A stretch of DNA of 64,000 nucleotides from JAJDNH01 sp964552395 (GTDB lineage Bacteria > Acidobacteriota > Thermoanaerobaculia > Thermoanaerobaculales > Sulfomarinibacteraceae): contig CAZKGM010000002.1 of NCBI GenBank assembly GCA_964552395.1, forward strand, positions 62,001-126,000, given 5' to 3'. Positions 16,515 through 24,741 of the stretch are shown piece by piece. How positions within the stretch are numbered: the stretch's first letter is position 1; each line of letters starts with the position of its first letter. Both the position numbers and the translations under genes were made by a program. The notes beneath the pieces are model-generated. The model made no database searches, had not been told where the DNA came from, and was given only the letters and a program-made list of their open reading frames with translations.

Positions 16515-17912
16515 ATGAGGCGAACTCTCTACATTATCGCGGCCGCCATCCTGGTCTTGGCGAGCACTGGCGAGGCTGCGACCTCCGCCCCCGATCTAGG
16601 CAGGCTGGCTGCAGGCCGGATCCGGTTCATCGATGGCACAGGCGCCGAGATGACCTTCCAGGGGCAGACCGTGGCCCCGGACCTCGACTTCCTGGTTCTC
16701 GTCGGCGCTGCATTCCGGACCGACCAGAGCCGGTTGGAGCTCCAGACGCTGAACGGCGACCTGTTCTGGTTCGGCCGCGACACGGACTTTCACTTCGAGG
16801 CGTCGGATCCGGAAGGCGATCAGACTACCCTTTTTCTTGGCAAGGGCTCGTTCCTCGTTCGCACGAAGGCCCCCTTCGCGCTGATCACGGGCGCCGGCTC
16901 GGTGCTGCTTCCCGGGCACGGGACGTACTCGGTTTCCAAGGGTGAGTTCGGAAAGGAAAAGCTCGTCGTTGGGACCCTTCTGGGCTCATCGCCGACCGTG
17001 ATCAAGCAGTCCACGCTGTTCAGCAAGATCTCGATCGGCAAGCAGGTGAAAGAAGAGCTGGTCGGGTGGATGCACCAGCGAGAGAAGAACTGGGAGCGCA
17101 CGCTGGGGAGGGCCAACCTGTTCTCCAACGTGGACAAGATGTCTCCCGTACTGGCCTACACCAACGACGCCGGCAAGCTGCGGTGGCGTCGGGTTGCGAC
17201 GGTTCGCCCAATCTCATGGGCGCAGGGCCTGGTACGAGACAACCTGTTCTTGTGGGGACTCCCGGCGTTCCGTTTCGGGTACCTGCGGGCGACCGGCTTC
17301 CTGCCGACCGCCTTCATGGGCTGGAGCGACTTCGAGACCAGCCTGTGGTTCATGACCAACTGGTACAACTCCTTGCGCTGGGCTTGGGATGTCCCCCACG
17401 GCTGGCACGCAGAGTGGTACTGGGACCCGCTGGGAGGCTTCGGAGCAGAGTTCTCGCTGGCAGGCTACTTTTGGGGACCGGCCTTCGGCTGTGGCGGACA
17501 CTACCGGTACTGGACCTGGCCTGACGAGCCCGGCTTGTGGTGGCCCCCGATTTGGGCCGGGTACAACGTGCCTCGGCCGGTGATGCGAGGCAGGATCGCG
17601 GCCGGCATGAGCCGACCGGTCGTGCTTCGCCTGGCGAGTCACGCGCGGCTGAGGGACCGACTCCGGACCGATCCGGGCCTGCGGTCGATTCGTCAGGCCA
17701 GACACCTGGACGTCAGGCCGGTGGACATTAGACGGGCGAGGCTTCGCCACGCCACACGATCGGCGCACTTTCCAATGTGGAACGAATACAGCACACGTAG
17801 GTTCTCGACTGTGAGCCAGGCCACGACATCCTCCCCGCCCTCCCGTCGGGTAGGAGGTATGGCACGGCCGTCACCTGGCGGGGGCCGCGCCGTCCGTCCC
17901 GGCGCCCGGTAG
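16515..17912 (+). CDS. FecR-domain secreted protein with Trp/Arg-rich tail
   Basis: 465 residues from ATG 16515, chosen for its GGGAAGGGAACAG site and the signal peptide (RRTLYIIAAAILVLASTGEA) that follows. Residues about 35-190 match the FecR-like pattern: DLFWFGRDTDFHFE, FLVRTKAPFALITGAGSV and GTYSVSKG. The middle is unusually rich in W, Y and G (around residues 265-360, for example WNYW-style motifs GYFWGPAFGCGG). The tail is arginine-rich. FecR domains usually bind surface ligands or scaffold envelope proteins; the role here is unknown. Confidence 0.65.
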   Translation: MRRTLYIIAAAILVLASTGEAATSAPDLGRLAAGRIRFIDGTGAEMTFQGQTVAPDLDFLVLVGAAFRTDQSRLELQTLNGDLFWFGRDTDFHFEASDPEGDQTTLFLGKGSFLVRTKAPFALITGAGSVLLPGHGTYSVSKGEFGKEKLVVGTLLGSSPTVIKQSTLFSKISIGKQVKEELVGWMHQREKNWERTLGRANLFSNVDKMSPVLAYTNDAGKLRWRRVATVRPISWAQGLVRDNLFLWGLPAFRFGYLRATGFLPTAFMGWSDFETSLWFMTNWYNSLRWAWDVPHGWHAEWYWDPLGGFGAEFSLAGYFWGPAFGCGGHYRYWTWPDEPGLWWPPIWAGYNVPRPVMRGRIAAGMSRPVVLRLASHARLRDRLRTDPGLRSIRQARHLDVRPVDIRRARLRHATRSAHFPMWNEYSTRRFSTVSQATTSSPPSRRVGGMARPSPGGGRAVRPGAR

Positions 17913-17956
17913 CCTCGAGATTCCGTGGCCGAGCGGCTGCTTCGGGCTCACCCGGG

Positions 17957-20152
17957 TCAGCCCCGCAGGCGCTCGGCAAGCCTCGTGTGGCGGCGGCGCT
18001 CGGTGGCATTTGAAACGGCGCGAGCGAGGGCGCGCCGGCTCCCCACGATGACCACGAGCTTCTTGCCGCGGGTGATTGCCGTGTAGAGCAGGTTCCTCTG
18101 CAGCATGATGTGGTGCTGGTGGTGCAAGAGGACGATGACCGCCGGGTACTCTGAGCCCTGAGATTTGTGAATTGTGCAGGCGTAAGCGGGCACGAGATCA
18201 TCGAGGCCCTCCGCAGGGATGCAGACCGGTCGGCCGTCGAAGTCGGCCAGGACGGACCGTTCCTCGGCATCAACTGCGATCACCGTCCCGAGGTCTCCGT
18301 TGAAGAGGTCCAGGTCGTAGTTGTTTCGGACCTGCATCACCTTGTCGCCGGCTCGGTAAAGCCTCGTGCCGACCGTCAGCTCCGGCCCCTCGGGATTCAG
18401 CACCTGACGCAACCGGTCGTTGAGGGCTTTCACGCCGAGCTCCCCACGGTGCATCGGCGATAGGACCTGGACCGCGCGGAGTGGATCGAGGCCGAACCTC
18501 GCGGGTATCCTCCCGGTCACGAGCTCGATGACCATCTCAGCCGCTGCCGCCGGATCGTCACGTGCGACAAAGTAGAAGTCCGTGAGCTCGGAGTCCCCCC
18601 TCAGCAAGGGCATTTCACCGCGGTTGACGCGGTGCGCGTTGACGACGATGAGGCTCTCACGGGCCTGTCGAAAGATCTTCTCGAGGCGGGCGACCGGTAC
18701 CGTGCGCGATGCGATGAGGTCGCGAAGGACGTTGCCAGGCCCCACCGAGGGGAGCTGGTCGGCATCACCGACCAACACCAGCCGACACATCCGCGGCACG
18801 GCTTCGAGGAGTGCGAAGGCGAGCTCGATATCCAGCATCGAGGCCTCGTCGAGCACCAGCAGGTCGCACTCGAGCGGGTTCTCCCGGCAGCGGGCAAACG
18901 AGTGGGTGGCCGGAGTGTACTCGAGGAGACGGTGGACGGTACGCGCCGGCATTCCCGTCGCCTCCTTGAGCCGCTTGGCAGCCCGCCCCGTAGGAGCCGC
19001 CAGCTCGATGCGCAGCTCCTTCATCCCGAAGATCCGGCTCAGCCCACGGATCAGGGTTGTCTTGCCGGTTCCCGGACCGCCGGTAATGACGAGCAACTTC
19101 TCCGTCAGGCCTGCCGCCAGAGCACGCTTCTGATCTCCCGACAGACGAATTCCGGCATCGCGCTGGTACCAGGCCACGGCGCGCCCAATATCCAGTTCCG
19201 CCTCTACTGGCGCCGTCGCGGCCAACTGGAGAAGGCCTGCGGCGACCCCCACCTCTGCGCCGAACAGGCGAGGCAGGAACACGTCTTCTTCGTCTTCACG
19301 TGTTTCCATCCGCACCCGGTCCCGGCGCTGGAGGTCCTCGAGAGAGGGTCTCAGGCCCTGCTCGTCGACATCGAGCAGGGCTGAGGCTTCGCGCAGCAGG
19401 CGGCCGCAAGGCAGGAAGACGTGACCTTCGCCGGTCGCTTCATGGAGGACGTAGAGCAGCCCGGCTTTGGCGCGGTCGGGTGAGTCCTTCGGCACACCCA
19501 GGTCGTGAGCCACGCGATCGGCAGTGCGAAAGCCAACGCCGAAGATCTCGTCGGCGAGTCGGTACGGGTTTTCACGAACGACACTCAGAGCCGCCGCTCC
19601 GTACCGGTTGTTGACCTTGGCTGCCACAGACGGCGAGACTCCGTGTGCATGCAGGAAGACCATGGTTTCCTGGACGGCGCGACTCTGTCTCCAGCCGTCG
19701 CGGATCTTGGCGGCTGTTGAGCGGCCGATGCCGTGCACCTCGGTCAAGCGATCCGGCTGGTGCTCCAGAACATCCAGGGTCTCGACGCCGAAGCGGTCGA
19801 CGAGTCGCTGCGCCATCGTCGGTCCGACGCCACGAAACCGTCCCGATGCCAGGAATCTCCGGATTCCCTCACGGGTCGTCGGATGGATGTGCAGGTAGCT
19901 GGATACCGCCAGCTGCTCGCCGTACCGTTCGTGGTGGGACCAGGTCCCGTTCAGCCTCAGGTGATCGCCCGGCTGGAGGCCGAAGAGGGTACCGACCGCA
20001 GTCACGTTCCGCCCGTCTGCCAGCTCGATGCGCACCGCAGCCCAGCCGCTCGACTCGGCGAAGAACAGGACGTGTCGCAAGACTCCTTCGACCACGACCG
20101 TCTCCGGGGTCATGACTGATGTCTCTCTCCGGATCTGGCGATCCCCGTTCAT
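17957..20152 (-). CDS. recD2: RecD2-type ATP-dependent DNA helicase
   Basis: 731 residues. RecD2 is an SF1B 5'-3' helicase acting in DNA repair without RecBC. The N-terminal OB and helix-hairpin-helix region (ASGRFRGVGPTMAQRLVDRFG, VHGIGRSTAAKI) is typical. Helicase motifs: Walker A GGPGTGKTT, DEAS, GDADQLPSVGPGNVLRD, and the C-terminal CTIHKSQGSEYPAVI and LLYTAITRGKK. Two starts are possible, ATG 20152 and ATG 20113; 20152 is preferred because TACAAT lies exactly 6 nt upstream. No recB/recC genes are in the window. Confidence 0.93.
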   Translation of the reverse strand: MNGDRQIRRETSVMTPETVVVEGVLRHVLFFAESSGWAAVRIELADGRNVTAVGTLFGLQPGDHLRLNGTWSHHERYGEQLAVSSYLHIHPTTREGIRRFLASGRFRGVGPTMAQRLVDRFGVETLDVLEHQPDRLTEVHGIGRSTAAKIRDGWRQSRAVQETMVFLHAHGVSPSVAAKVNNRYGAAALSVVRENPYRLADEIFGVGFRTADRVAHDLGVPKDSPDRAKAGLLYVLHEATGEGHVFLPCGRLLREASALLDVDEQGLRPSLEDLQRRDRVRMETREDEEDVFLPRLFGAEVGVAAGLLQLAATAPVEAELDIGRAVAWYQRDAGIRLSGDQKRALAAGLTEKLLVITGGPGTGKTTLIRGLSRIFGMKELRIELAAPTGRAAKRLKEATGMPARTVHRLLEYTPATHSFARCRENPLECDLLVLDEASMLDIELAFALLEAVPRMCRLVLVGDADQLPSVGPGNVLRDLIASRTVPVARLEKIFRQARESLIVVNAHRVNRGEMPLLRGDSELTDFYFVARDDPAAAAEMVIELVTGRIPARFGLDPLRAVQVLSPMHRGELGVKALNDRLRQVLNPEGPELTVGTRLYRAGDKVMQVRNNYDLDLFNGDLGTVIAVDAEERSVLADFDGRPVCIPAEGLDDLVPAYACTIHKSQGSEYPAVIVLLHHQHHIMLQRNLLYTAITRGKKLVVIVGSRRALARAVSNATERRRHTRLAERLRG

Positions 20153-20158
20153 GGATGG

Positions 20159-20164
20159 ATTGTA
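20159..20164 (-). promoter_or_regulatory. Leaderless -10 element of recD2
   Basis: Minus-strand TACAAT (20164-20159) followed by CCATCC and ATG 20152. It decides the recD2 start in favour of the longer form. Confidence 0.55.
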
Positions 20165-20203
20165 CGTTCTCGTCGTCCGCAGCAGGTGTTGGGCCCACGC
20201 GGA

Positions 20204-21823
20204 TCAGCTGACAGTTTGCTCTCCCGCCGGCGGAAAGCTGCTGCAAACCCACTCCGACAGCGCGGTGATCGTGAGCGACGGGTTGACGCCGAGGTTGGCG
20301 CCGATCATCGATCCGTCCATGACGTACAGCCCGGGGTGTCCGAAGACCTCGCCATTGCCGTCAATCACGCCACGCTCCGGCCCTGAAGCCATGGCGCAGC
20401 CGCCGAGTATGTGGGCTGTCGTCGAGGTGTCAAGCAGAACCTCGTTCAACGTGCTCTGGGGCTGGGCGTCAAGCTCCTGCCCGAGCTCTCGCGCCACTTC
20501 GTTGGCCAGCGGGATATAGGACGGTATTCCGGGCTGGCCGGGATCCGGGCGTGACGTCAGCGTCCGCTGAAACGGCCACAAGAGCTGTCGGCGCCTGACC
20601 AATCGGGTGTGATTGTCTACCGTCTGCATCACGAGCAGTACGGTGGACCGCTCGGCCTTGCCCCACGGTTTGCTCACTCGGAGAAAGTCGATCGGGTGCC
20701 GGAGTACGTTGCCCAGCCACTGCAGCTGCCTCGGTACTCCCGTACCACCGTCGGTGAGGAGTGTGCCGAGCAGGAGCATGACGTCCGATCCCTTCGGAAA
20801 CCGAACAGGCTCCATATGCGTGACATCGTCCATCTCAGCCTTGGATGCGATGGCGATCCCCTGCCACAGATCGCGATTGTTCCTCGAGGTGATGCCGAGG
20901 AGTGCCTCCGAGTTGGTTCGCACGTAGTTGCCGAGCTGACTGGAAATGCGCGGTAGAGCGCCCTTCTCCCTGCAGGACATGAGGAGTGGAACGGTACCGA
21001 GCACCCCTGCAGAGACGACAACCTTGAGCGCAGTCAGGGTGCCGCGTTCGGGGGAGAGATGGCGCGTGGAACGCCGCCACCGAAGCCTGTAGCCGCCGCC
21101 GGGTAGCTCCTCGATGAGCTCGACCCTCGTCTCCGGGATGACCTCTGTGCCGTTGCGCTCGGCGAGGTAGAGGTAGTTCTTGTCGAGCGTGTTCTTGGCG
21201 CCCTCCCGGCAGCCAACCATGCAGGCGCCGCAGAAGGTGCATCCTGTCCGCTGTGGGCCGTTGCCGTCGAAGTAGGGGTCAGGAACGGCCTCCCCGGGCT
21301 CCCCGAAGAAGATGCCGACCGGAGTGTGCTCAAAGGTGTGGCCGCGTCCGCGGCGTTCGGCAGCCCGGCGCAATGCCTCGTCCGCAGGCCCAAGGCTGGG
21401 TGAACGGGCTGTCCCCAGCATTCGGCGTGCCTCGGCAAAGAACCTGGGCATGATAGCCCGCCAATCCGCCAGGTCTCGCCACATCGGGTCGTCCCATACG
21501 ACCTCGGGAGGCTCGTAGTGGGTGTTGGCATACATCAGGCTACCGCCGCCGACCCCGACGCCGTGGAGGACGAGGACCTCGCGCAGCAAGTGAAGCGCCC
21601 AAGTCCCGTAGCAGCCCAACAATGGAAACCAGAACTGGCGGGAGATCTTCCAGTTGGTAGACGGGAAGTCCTCTGGACGCCAGCGCTTGCCCTTCTCTAC
21701 GACGATGACCCGGTACCCCTTCTCGCTCAGTCGCAGCGCGGCGACAGAGCCCCCGAACCCGGAGCCAATAATGGCCACGTCAGTGTCGTAGTCATGAGAC
21801 GGGGTCGTGGGGGCTGTAACCAT
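20204..21823 (-). CDS. GMC-family oxidoreductase (cholesterol-oxidase-like)
   Basis: 539 residues from ATG 21823. FAD-dependent alcohol or sterol oxidoreductase. The FAD-binding Rossmann motif is AIIGSGFGGSVAALRLSEKGYRVIVVEKG. A four-cysteine cluster CTFCGACMVGC (residues about 175) is conserved in the cholesterol-oxidase-like branch. The C-terminal signature is HILGGCAMA with GLYVMDGSMIGANLGVNPSLTITALSEW. Upstream residues in the open frame (to 21922) are not credible; ATG 21823 follows GAGAGG. A TACACT -10 lies at 21856-21851. The substrate is unknown. Confidence 0.88.
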   Translation of the reverse strand: MVTAPTTPSHDYDTDVAIIGSGFGGSVAALRLSEKGYRVIVVEKGKRWRPEDFPSTNWKISRQFWFPLLGCYGTWALHLLREVLVLHGVGVGGGSLMYANTHYEPPEVVWDDPMWRDLADWRAIMPRFFAEARRMLGTARSPSLGPADEALRRAAERRGRGHTFEHTPVGIFFGEPGEAVPDPYFDGNGPQRTGCTFCGACMVGCREGAKNTLDKNYLYLAERNGTEVIPETRVELIEELPGGGYRLRWRRSTRHLSPERGTLTALKVVVSAGVLGTVPLLMSCREKGALPRISSQLGNYVRTNSEALLGITSRNNRDLWQGIAIASKAEMDDVTHMEPVRFPKGSDVMLLLGTLLTDGGTGVPRQLQWLGNVLRHPIDFLRVSKPWGKAERSTVLLVMQTVDNHTRLVRRRQLLWPFQRTLTSRPDPGQPGIPSYIPLANEVARELGQELDAQPQSTLNEVLLDTSTTAHILGGCAMASGPERGVIDGNGEVFGHPGLYVMDGSMIGANLGVNPSLTITALSEWVCSSFPPAGEQTVS

Positions 21824-21850
21824 CGGGCACCTCTCGGCTGGCGTCGCCTG

Positions 21851-21856
21851 AGTGTA
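21851..21856 (-). promoter_or_regulatory. -10 element of the GMC oxidoreductase
   Basis: Minus-strand TACACT. The predicted start near 21844 gives a roughly 21-nt leader containing a GAGAGG site, unlike the leaderless promoters nearby. Confidence 0.4.
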
Positions 21857-21926
21857 GCACCTATTCGCCGAACATGCCGCACTGCGACATCCTCTGCCGC
21901 AACGTGGCGCGGCGGCCGGCACCCGG

Positions 21927-21932
21927 TATACT
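21927..21932 (+). promoter_or_regulatory. Leaderless -10 element of the TlpA-like gene
   Basis: TATACT preceded by GG, with 6 nt (AGTTCT) before ATG 21939. Confidence 0.6.
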
Positions 21933-21938
21933 AGTTCT

Positions 21939-22403
21939 ATGAGGAGAACCGCAGCAGTACTCGCGGTGGCGCTCGGTGCGGCACTGATCGCGCCGGCTGC
22001 AAGCGCTGCAGAACCGAGAGCCGAGGTGCAGGTCGCCCAGGCGGATGGGACGCCGGTGGTGTGGGAGAGGTGGGTGAGCCGACATGCTCCGGTTGCGATC
22101 CTGGTGTGGGCGTCCTGGGCGCCGCGTGCCGGAGACGCGCTGGCGAGAATAGGGGAGCTTCAGGCCGCCGCCCGTGCGAAGGGGCTGGAGGTGGCGGTGG
22201 TGGACGTCCAGGAGGCCCGAGGCGATGCGCAGGCGGCTCTGTCACGTACCGGGGTTCCTTGGCTTCATGACCGGCACGGGTCACTCTTGAAGCGCTATCG
22301 GGTGATTCGGGTGCCGTCCGTGATCGTCATCGACAAGACAGGCCAGGCCGCAGCACGGCTTGAGGCCACGCCCGAGGCGATCGGCGAATGGGTCGCCCAT
22401 TGA
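21939..22403 (+). CDS. TlpA-like thioredoxin-fold protein lacking the redox cysteines
   Basis: 154 residues. Signal peptide at residues 1-23 (VALGAALIAPAASA). The thioredoxin fold is recognisable: VAILVWASWAPRAGDALARI, the cis-proline region YRVIRVPSVIVIDKTGQ, and a final helix. Where TlpA/ResA proteins have WCxxC this one reads WAPRA, so both catalytic cysteines are absent and disulfide chemistry is not expected. It may act as a chaperone or binding module. The gene overlaps the M23 peptidase start by 16 bp, which suggests a linked envelope role. Confidence 0.75.
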   Translation: MRRTAAVLAVALGAALIAPAASAAEPRAEVQVAQADGTPVVWERWVSRHAPVAILVWASWAPRAGDALARIGELQAAARAKGLEVAVVDVQEARGDAQAALSRTGVPWLHDRHGSLLKRYRVIRVPSVIVIDKTGQAAARLEATPEAIGEWVAH

Positions 22404-23611
22404 GGTGGCCCTGGCCACTGCTTCTTGCAGTGGCGATGCTGTGTGGTGGTTGCGATGGCGTCGGCAGCGCCGCGAGCAGGCCGCGCCCGCGGCTTGAGGT
22501 GATCCCTCTACAGCTGACGCGGTCCGTCGTGCACACCAGCGTCAGGCCAGGGGACACCATTGAGAGCCTCTGTCGTCGGCTTGCCGGCGGCGACTGGGTG
22601 CAGTGGCGGGATGCCCTCTTGAGGGAGATGGACCCTCAAAGCCTGCGGCCAGGGATGGCCGTCGACGGCATGGAAACGTCGACGGGGCGTTTGGCCGAGC
22701 TGTCCTTCGAGCTCGACCTGCGGAGCACCGTGAGGGCACGGGCCACGGCCAACGGCGTCGAAGCCCATCGGCTTGACAGGCCTATCGTCAGCACGGTCGC
22801 GCGGGTCGAGGCGGAGGTCACGAGCTCCCTGTTCGCCGCCGTCGAACAGGCTGGTGAGAGCCCTGATCTCGCCGTCCGGCTGGCGGAGATCTTCGAGTGG
22901 GACATCGATTTCTTCCGGGATCTCCGGCGGGGGGACAGCTTCGTGGTCATCGTCGACCGGCAGACGGTCGACGGGGCGTTCTACGGGTATGGCACCATCT
23001 TCGCAGCCCGTTTCGTCAACGCGGGGAGGGTTCTCAACGCACTGATCTATCCGGACGGCAAAGGACGGCTCGGGTATTACGATCTCCAGGGACGTCCCCT
23101 GCGCAAGCAGTTTCTCAAGGCACCGCTGAAGTTCTCGAGAATCACGTCGAGGTTCAGCCCGCGTCGCTTCCATCCCATCCTCAAGCGTCCGATGCCGCAC
23201 TGGGGTGTCGACTACGGCGCGCCCGTTGGTACGCCCGTACGGGTGACGTGCGACGGCACCGTCCTTTTCGTTGGGCGGAAGGGTGGAGCGGGCAAGATGA
23301 TCACTGTCCGGCATGCGAACGGGTACCAGACCAACTACCTGCACTTGAGCCGCTACGCAAAACGGATCCATCGTGGGACTCGTGTCACCCAAGGTCAGGT
23401 CATCGGCTTTGTCGGCCAGACAGGTTGGGCCACGGCTCCGCACCTCGACTATCGCGTGCGCCTCAACGGGCACTGGATCAACCCGCTCAGGATTTCGTCG
23501 CCCGCCACCAAGCCGATCGCCAGGCCAAGGCTGAAACGCTACCTGTCGTACGCGCTGGCCGGCCAGGCTTTGCTGGATGGGAAGGAGCCGCCGGTTGGTG
23601 CGGCGGGTTGA
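22388..23611 (+). CDS. M23-family peptidoglycan endopeptidase (lipoprotein candidate)
   Basis: 407 residues. The N-terminus is hydrophobic and ends in MLCGGCDG, a possible but imperfect lipobox. Residues about 45-100 resemble a LysM/OapA-like wall-binding region (TSVRPGDTIESLCRRLAGG). The C-terminal LytM domain carries the zinc ligands: H and D in HPILKRPMPHWGVDYG, and the HLSR and HLDYRV histidines. This resembles MepM/YebA enzymes that cleave peptidoglycan cross-links. It overlaps the TlpA-like gene upstream and the GHMP kinase downstream. Confidence 0.88.
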   Translation: MGRPLRWPWPLLLAVAMLCGGCDGVGSAASRPRPRLEVIPLQLTRSVVHTSVRPGDTIESLCRRLAGGDWVQWRDALLREMDPQSLRPGMAVDGMETSTGRLAELSFELDLRSTVRARATANGVEAHRLDRPIVSTVARVEAEVTSSLFAAVEQAGESPDLAVRLAEIFEWDIDFFRDLRRGDSFVVIVDRQTVDGAFYGYGTIFAARFVNAGRVLNALIYPDGKGRLGYYDLQGRPLRKQFLKAPLKFSRITSRFSPRRFHPILKRPMPHWGVDYGAPVGTPVRVTCDGTVLFVGRKGGAGKMITVRHANGYQTNYLHLSRYAKRIHRGTRVTQGQVIGFVGQTGWATAPHLDYRVRLNGHWINPLRISSPATKPIARPRLKRYLSYALAGQALLDGKEPPVGAAG

Positions 23612-24599
23612 GGTCACCGCTCCCTGCCGGGCCGACCTGGCCGGTGGAACCCTCGACATCTGGCCACTGGGTGTGCTGCACGCGGGGTCACTCACGGTCA
23701 ATGCGGCGGTTCCTGTCCGGGTCCGGATGAGCATCGAGGAGTCTTCCGAGAGTGAGAGAGTCCTGTTGCACATCGGCGATGGTCCGCAGCAGCCGCTCAC
23801 ACCGAACGACGCATTGACCGACCTCACGGCTGCTGTTGCCTTCTGGTTTCGGCCGCAGGGTGGAGTGACGGTACGGGTTGTCGAGCAGGCGCCGATCGGC
23901 TCGGGGCTCGGCGGGTCGTCCGCCTACGCTGTTGCCCTGGCCTGCGGGCTCCTCGAGCTGGACGCTCAGTCGCGAGAGGACCGGCTCCTGGTTGCCACCC
24001 TTCGAGATCTTGAAGCCCGGATATTGTGTGCTCCCACCGGCACCCAGGACTACTGGGCGGCCCTGCTCGGCGGCGTCCTCTCCCTTCATCTTGAACCGGG
24101 TGGAGAGCGAGTCGAGCGGATCGAAGTCGACCGGGAGTGGCTGGGACGGCAACTGACGGTGTTCTTCACCGGCATTCGGCACCACTCGGGGATGGTCAAC
24201 TGGCAGATCGTCCGGAGGCGACTCGACGGCGAACCGGCAACTCACAATGCTCTCGACGAGATCATGTGGGCAGCACGCCAGTGCCGTGAGGGACTGCTGG
24301 CCTGCGATCAGGTACGCGTAGCCGAGGCGATCCGCGTCGAGTGGGCCGCGCGCCGGCGCCTCGCGCCGGAGGTTTGTCCACCCGAGCTCGATCTCGTCAC
24401 AAGGGGGGTGATGGAGGCGGGAGCAAAAGCCGTCAAGGCCTGTGGAGCTGGCGGTGGTGGATGTGTTCTGGTCTGGCATGAGCCTGAGAACCGTGCCGCC
24501 ATCGCTGATGCCTTGCTTCGACTGGCTCCGGCGGGCAAGGTCCTGGCTGTTGGCGTTGAGTCGACGGGGTGTGTGGTCCTGCCAGTCGGTGACGGCTAA
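23598..24599 (+). CDS. GHMP-family sugar kinase
   Basis: 333 residues from GTG 23598 (GGAAGGAG upstream; TTG 23595 also possible). The ATP-binding signature is APIGSGLGGSSAYAV. The N-terminal APCRADLAGGTLDIWPL resembles the substrate loop of heptose-7-phosphate kinases and fucokinase-like enzymes. The C-terminal glycine loop is KACGAGGGGCVLVW. It probably phosphorylates a sugar for envelope polysaccharide; the exact sugar is not resolved. It overlaps the 3' end of the peptidase gene by 14 bp. Confidence 0.82.
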   Translation: MRRVEVTAPCRADLAGGTLDIWPLGVLHAGSLTVNAAVPVRVRMSIEESSESERVLLHIGDGPQQPLTPNDALTDLTAAVAFWFRPQGGVTVRVVEQAPIGSGLGGSSAYAVALACGLLELDAQSREDRLLVATLRDLEARILCAPTGTQDYWAALLGGVLSLHLEPGGERVERIEVDREWLGRQLTVFFTGIRHHSGMVNWQIVRRRLDGEPATHNALDEIMWAARQCREGLLACDQVRVAEAIRVEWAARRRLAPEVCPPELDLVTRGVMEAGAKAVKACGAGGGGCVLVWHEPENRAAIADALLRLAPAGKVLAVGVESTGCVVLPVGDG

Positions 24600-24647
24600 A
24601 CAACCCCGAATCGGAGAGGAGCGAACGACCCGTTCCGAGCTGCGTGG

Positions 24648-24653
24648 TAGGAT
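24648..24653 (+). promoter_or_regulatory. -10 element upstream of the dynamin-like GTPase
   Basis: TAGGAT preceded by GG. The predicted start is near 24660, about 78 nt before the GTPase ATG, just before two overlapping mini-ORFs. Confidence 0.4.
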
Positions 24654-24667
24654 GCGCAGCAACGGCG

Positions 24668-24741
24668 ATGGAATCCGCCGACAGAACCGCCTCCGAAGGC
24701 TGATGATTCCTGCACTTTCACGGCTGGGGCGAGTTCGATGA
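24668..24741 (+). other. Two overlapping mini-ORFs leading into the GTPase start
   Basis: The first reads ATG 24668 to TGA 24703 (11 codons). The second starts at ATG 24703, sharing its A with that stop, and runs 12 codons (MIPALSRLGRVR) to TGA 24739-24741, which overlaps the GTPase ATG at 24738. The chain would permit reinitiation coupling. No Shine-Dalgarno site precedes the GTPase ATG. Translation is not proven. Confidence 0.3.

Noticed and set aside
22508..23827. 439-codon minus-strand ORF opposite the M23 peptidase
   Set aside because: Shadow frame; the plus-strand peptidase and GHMP motifs are unambiguous.
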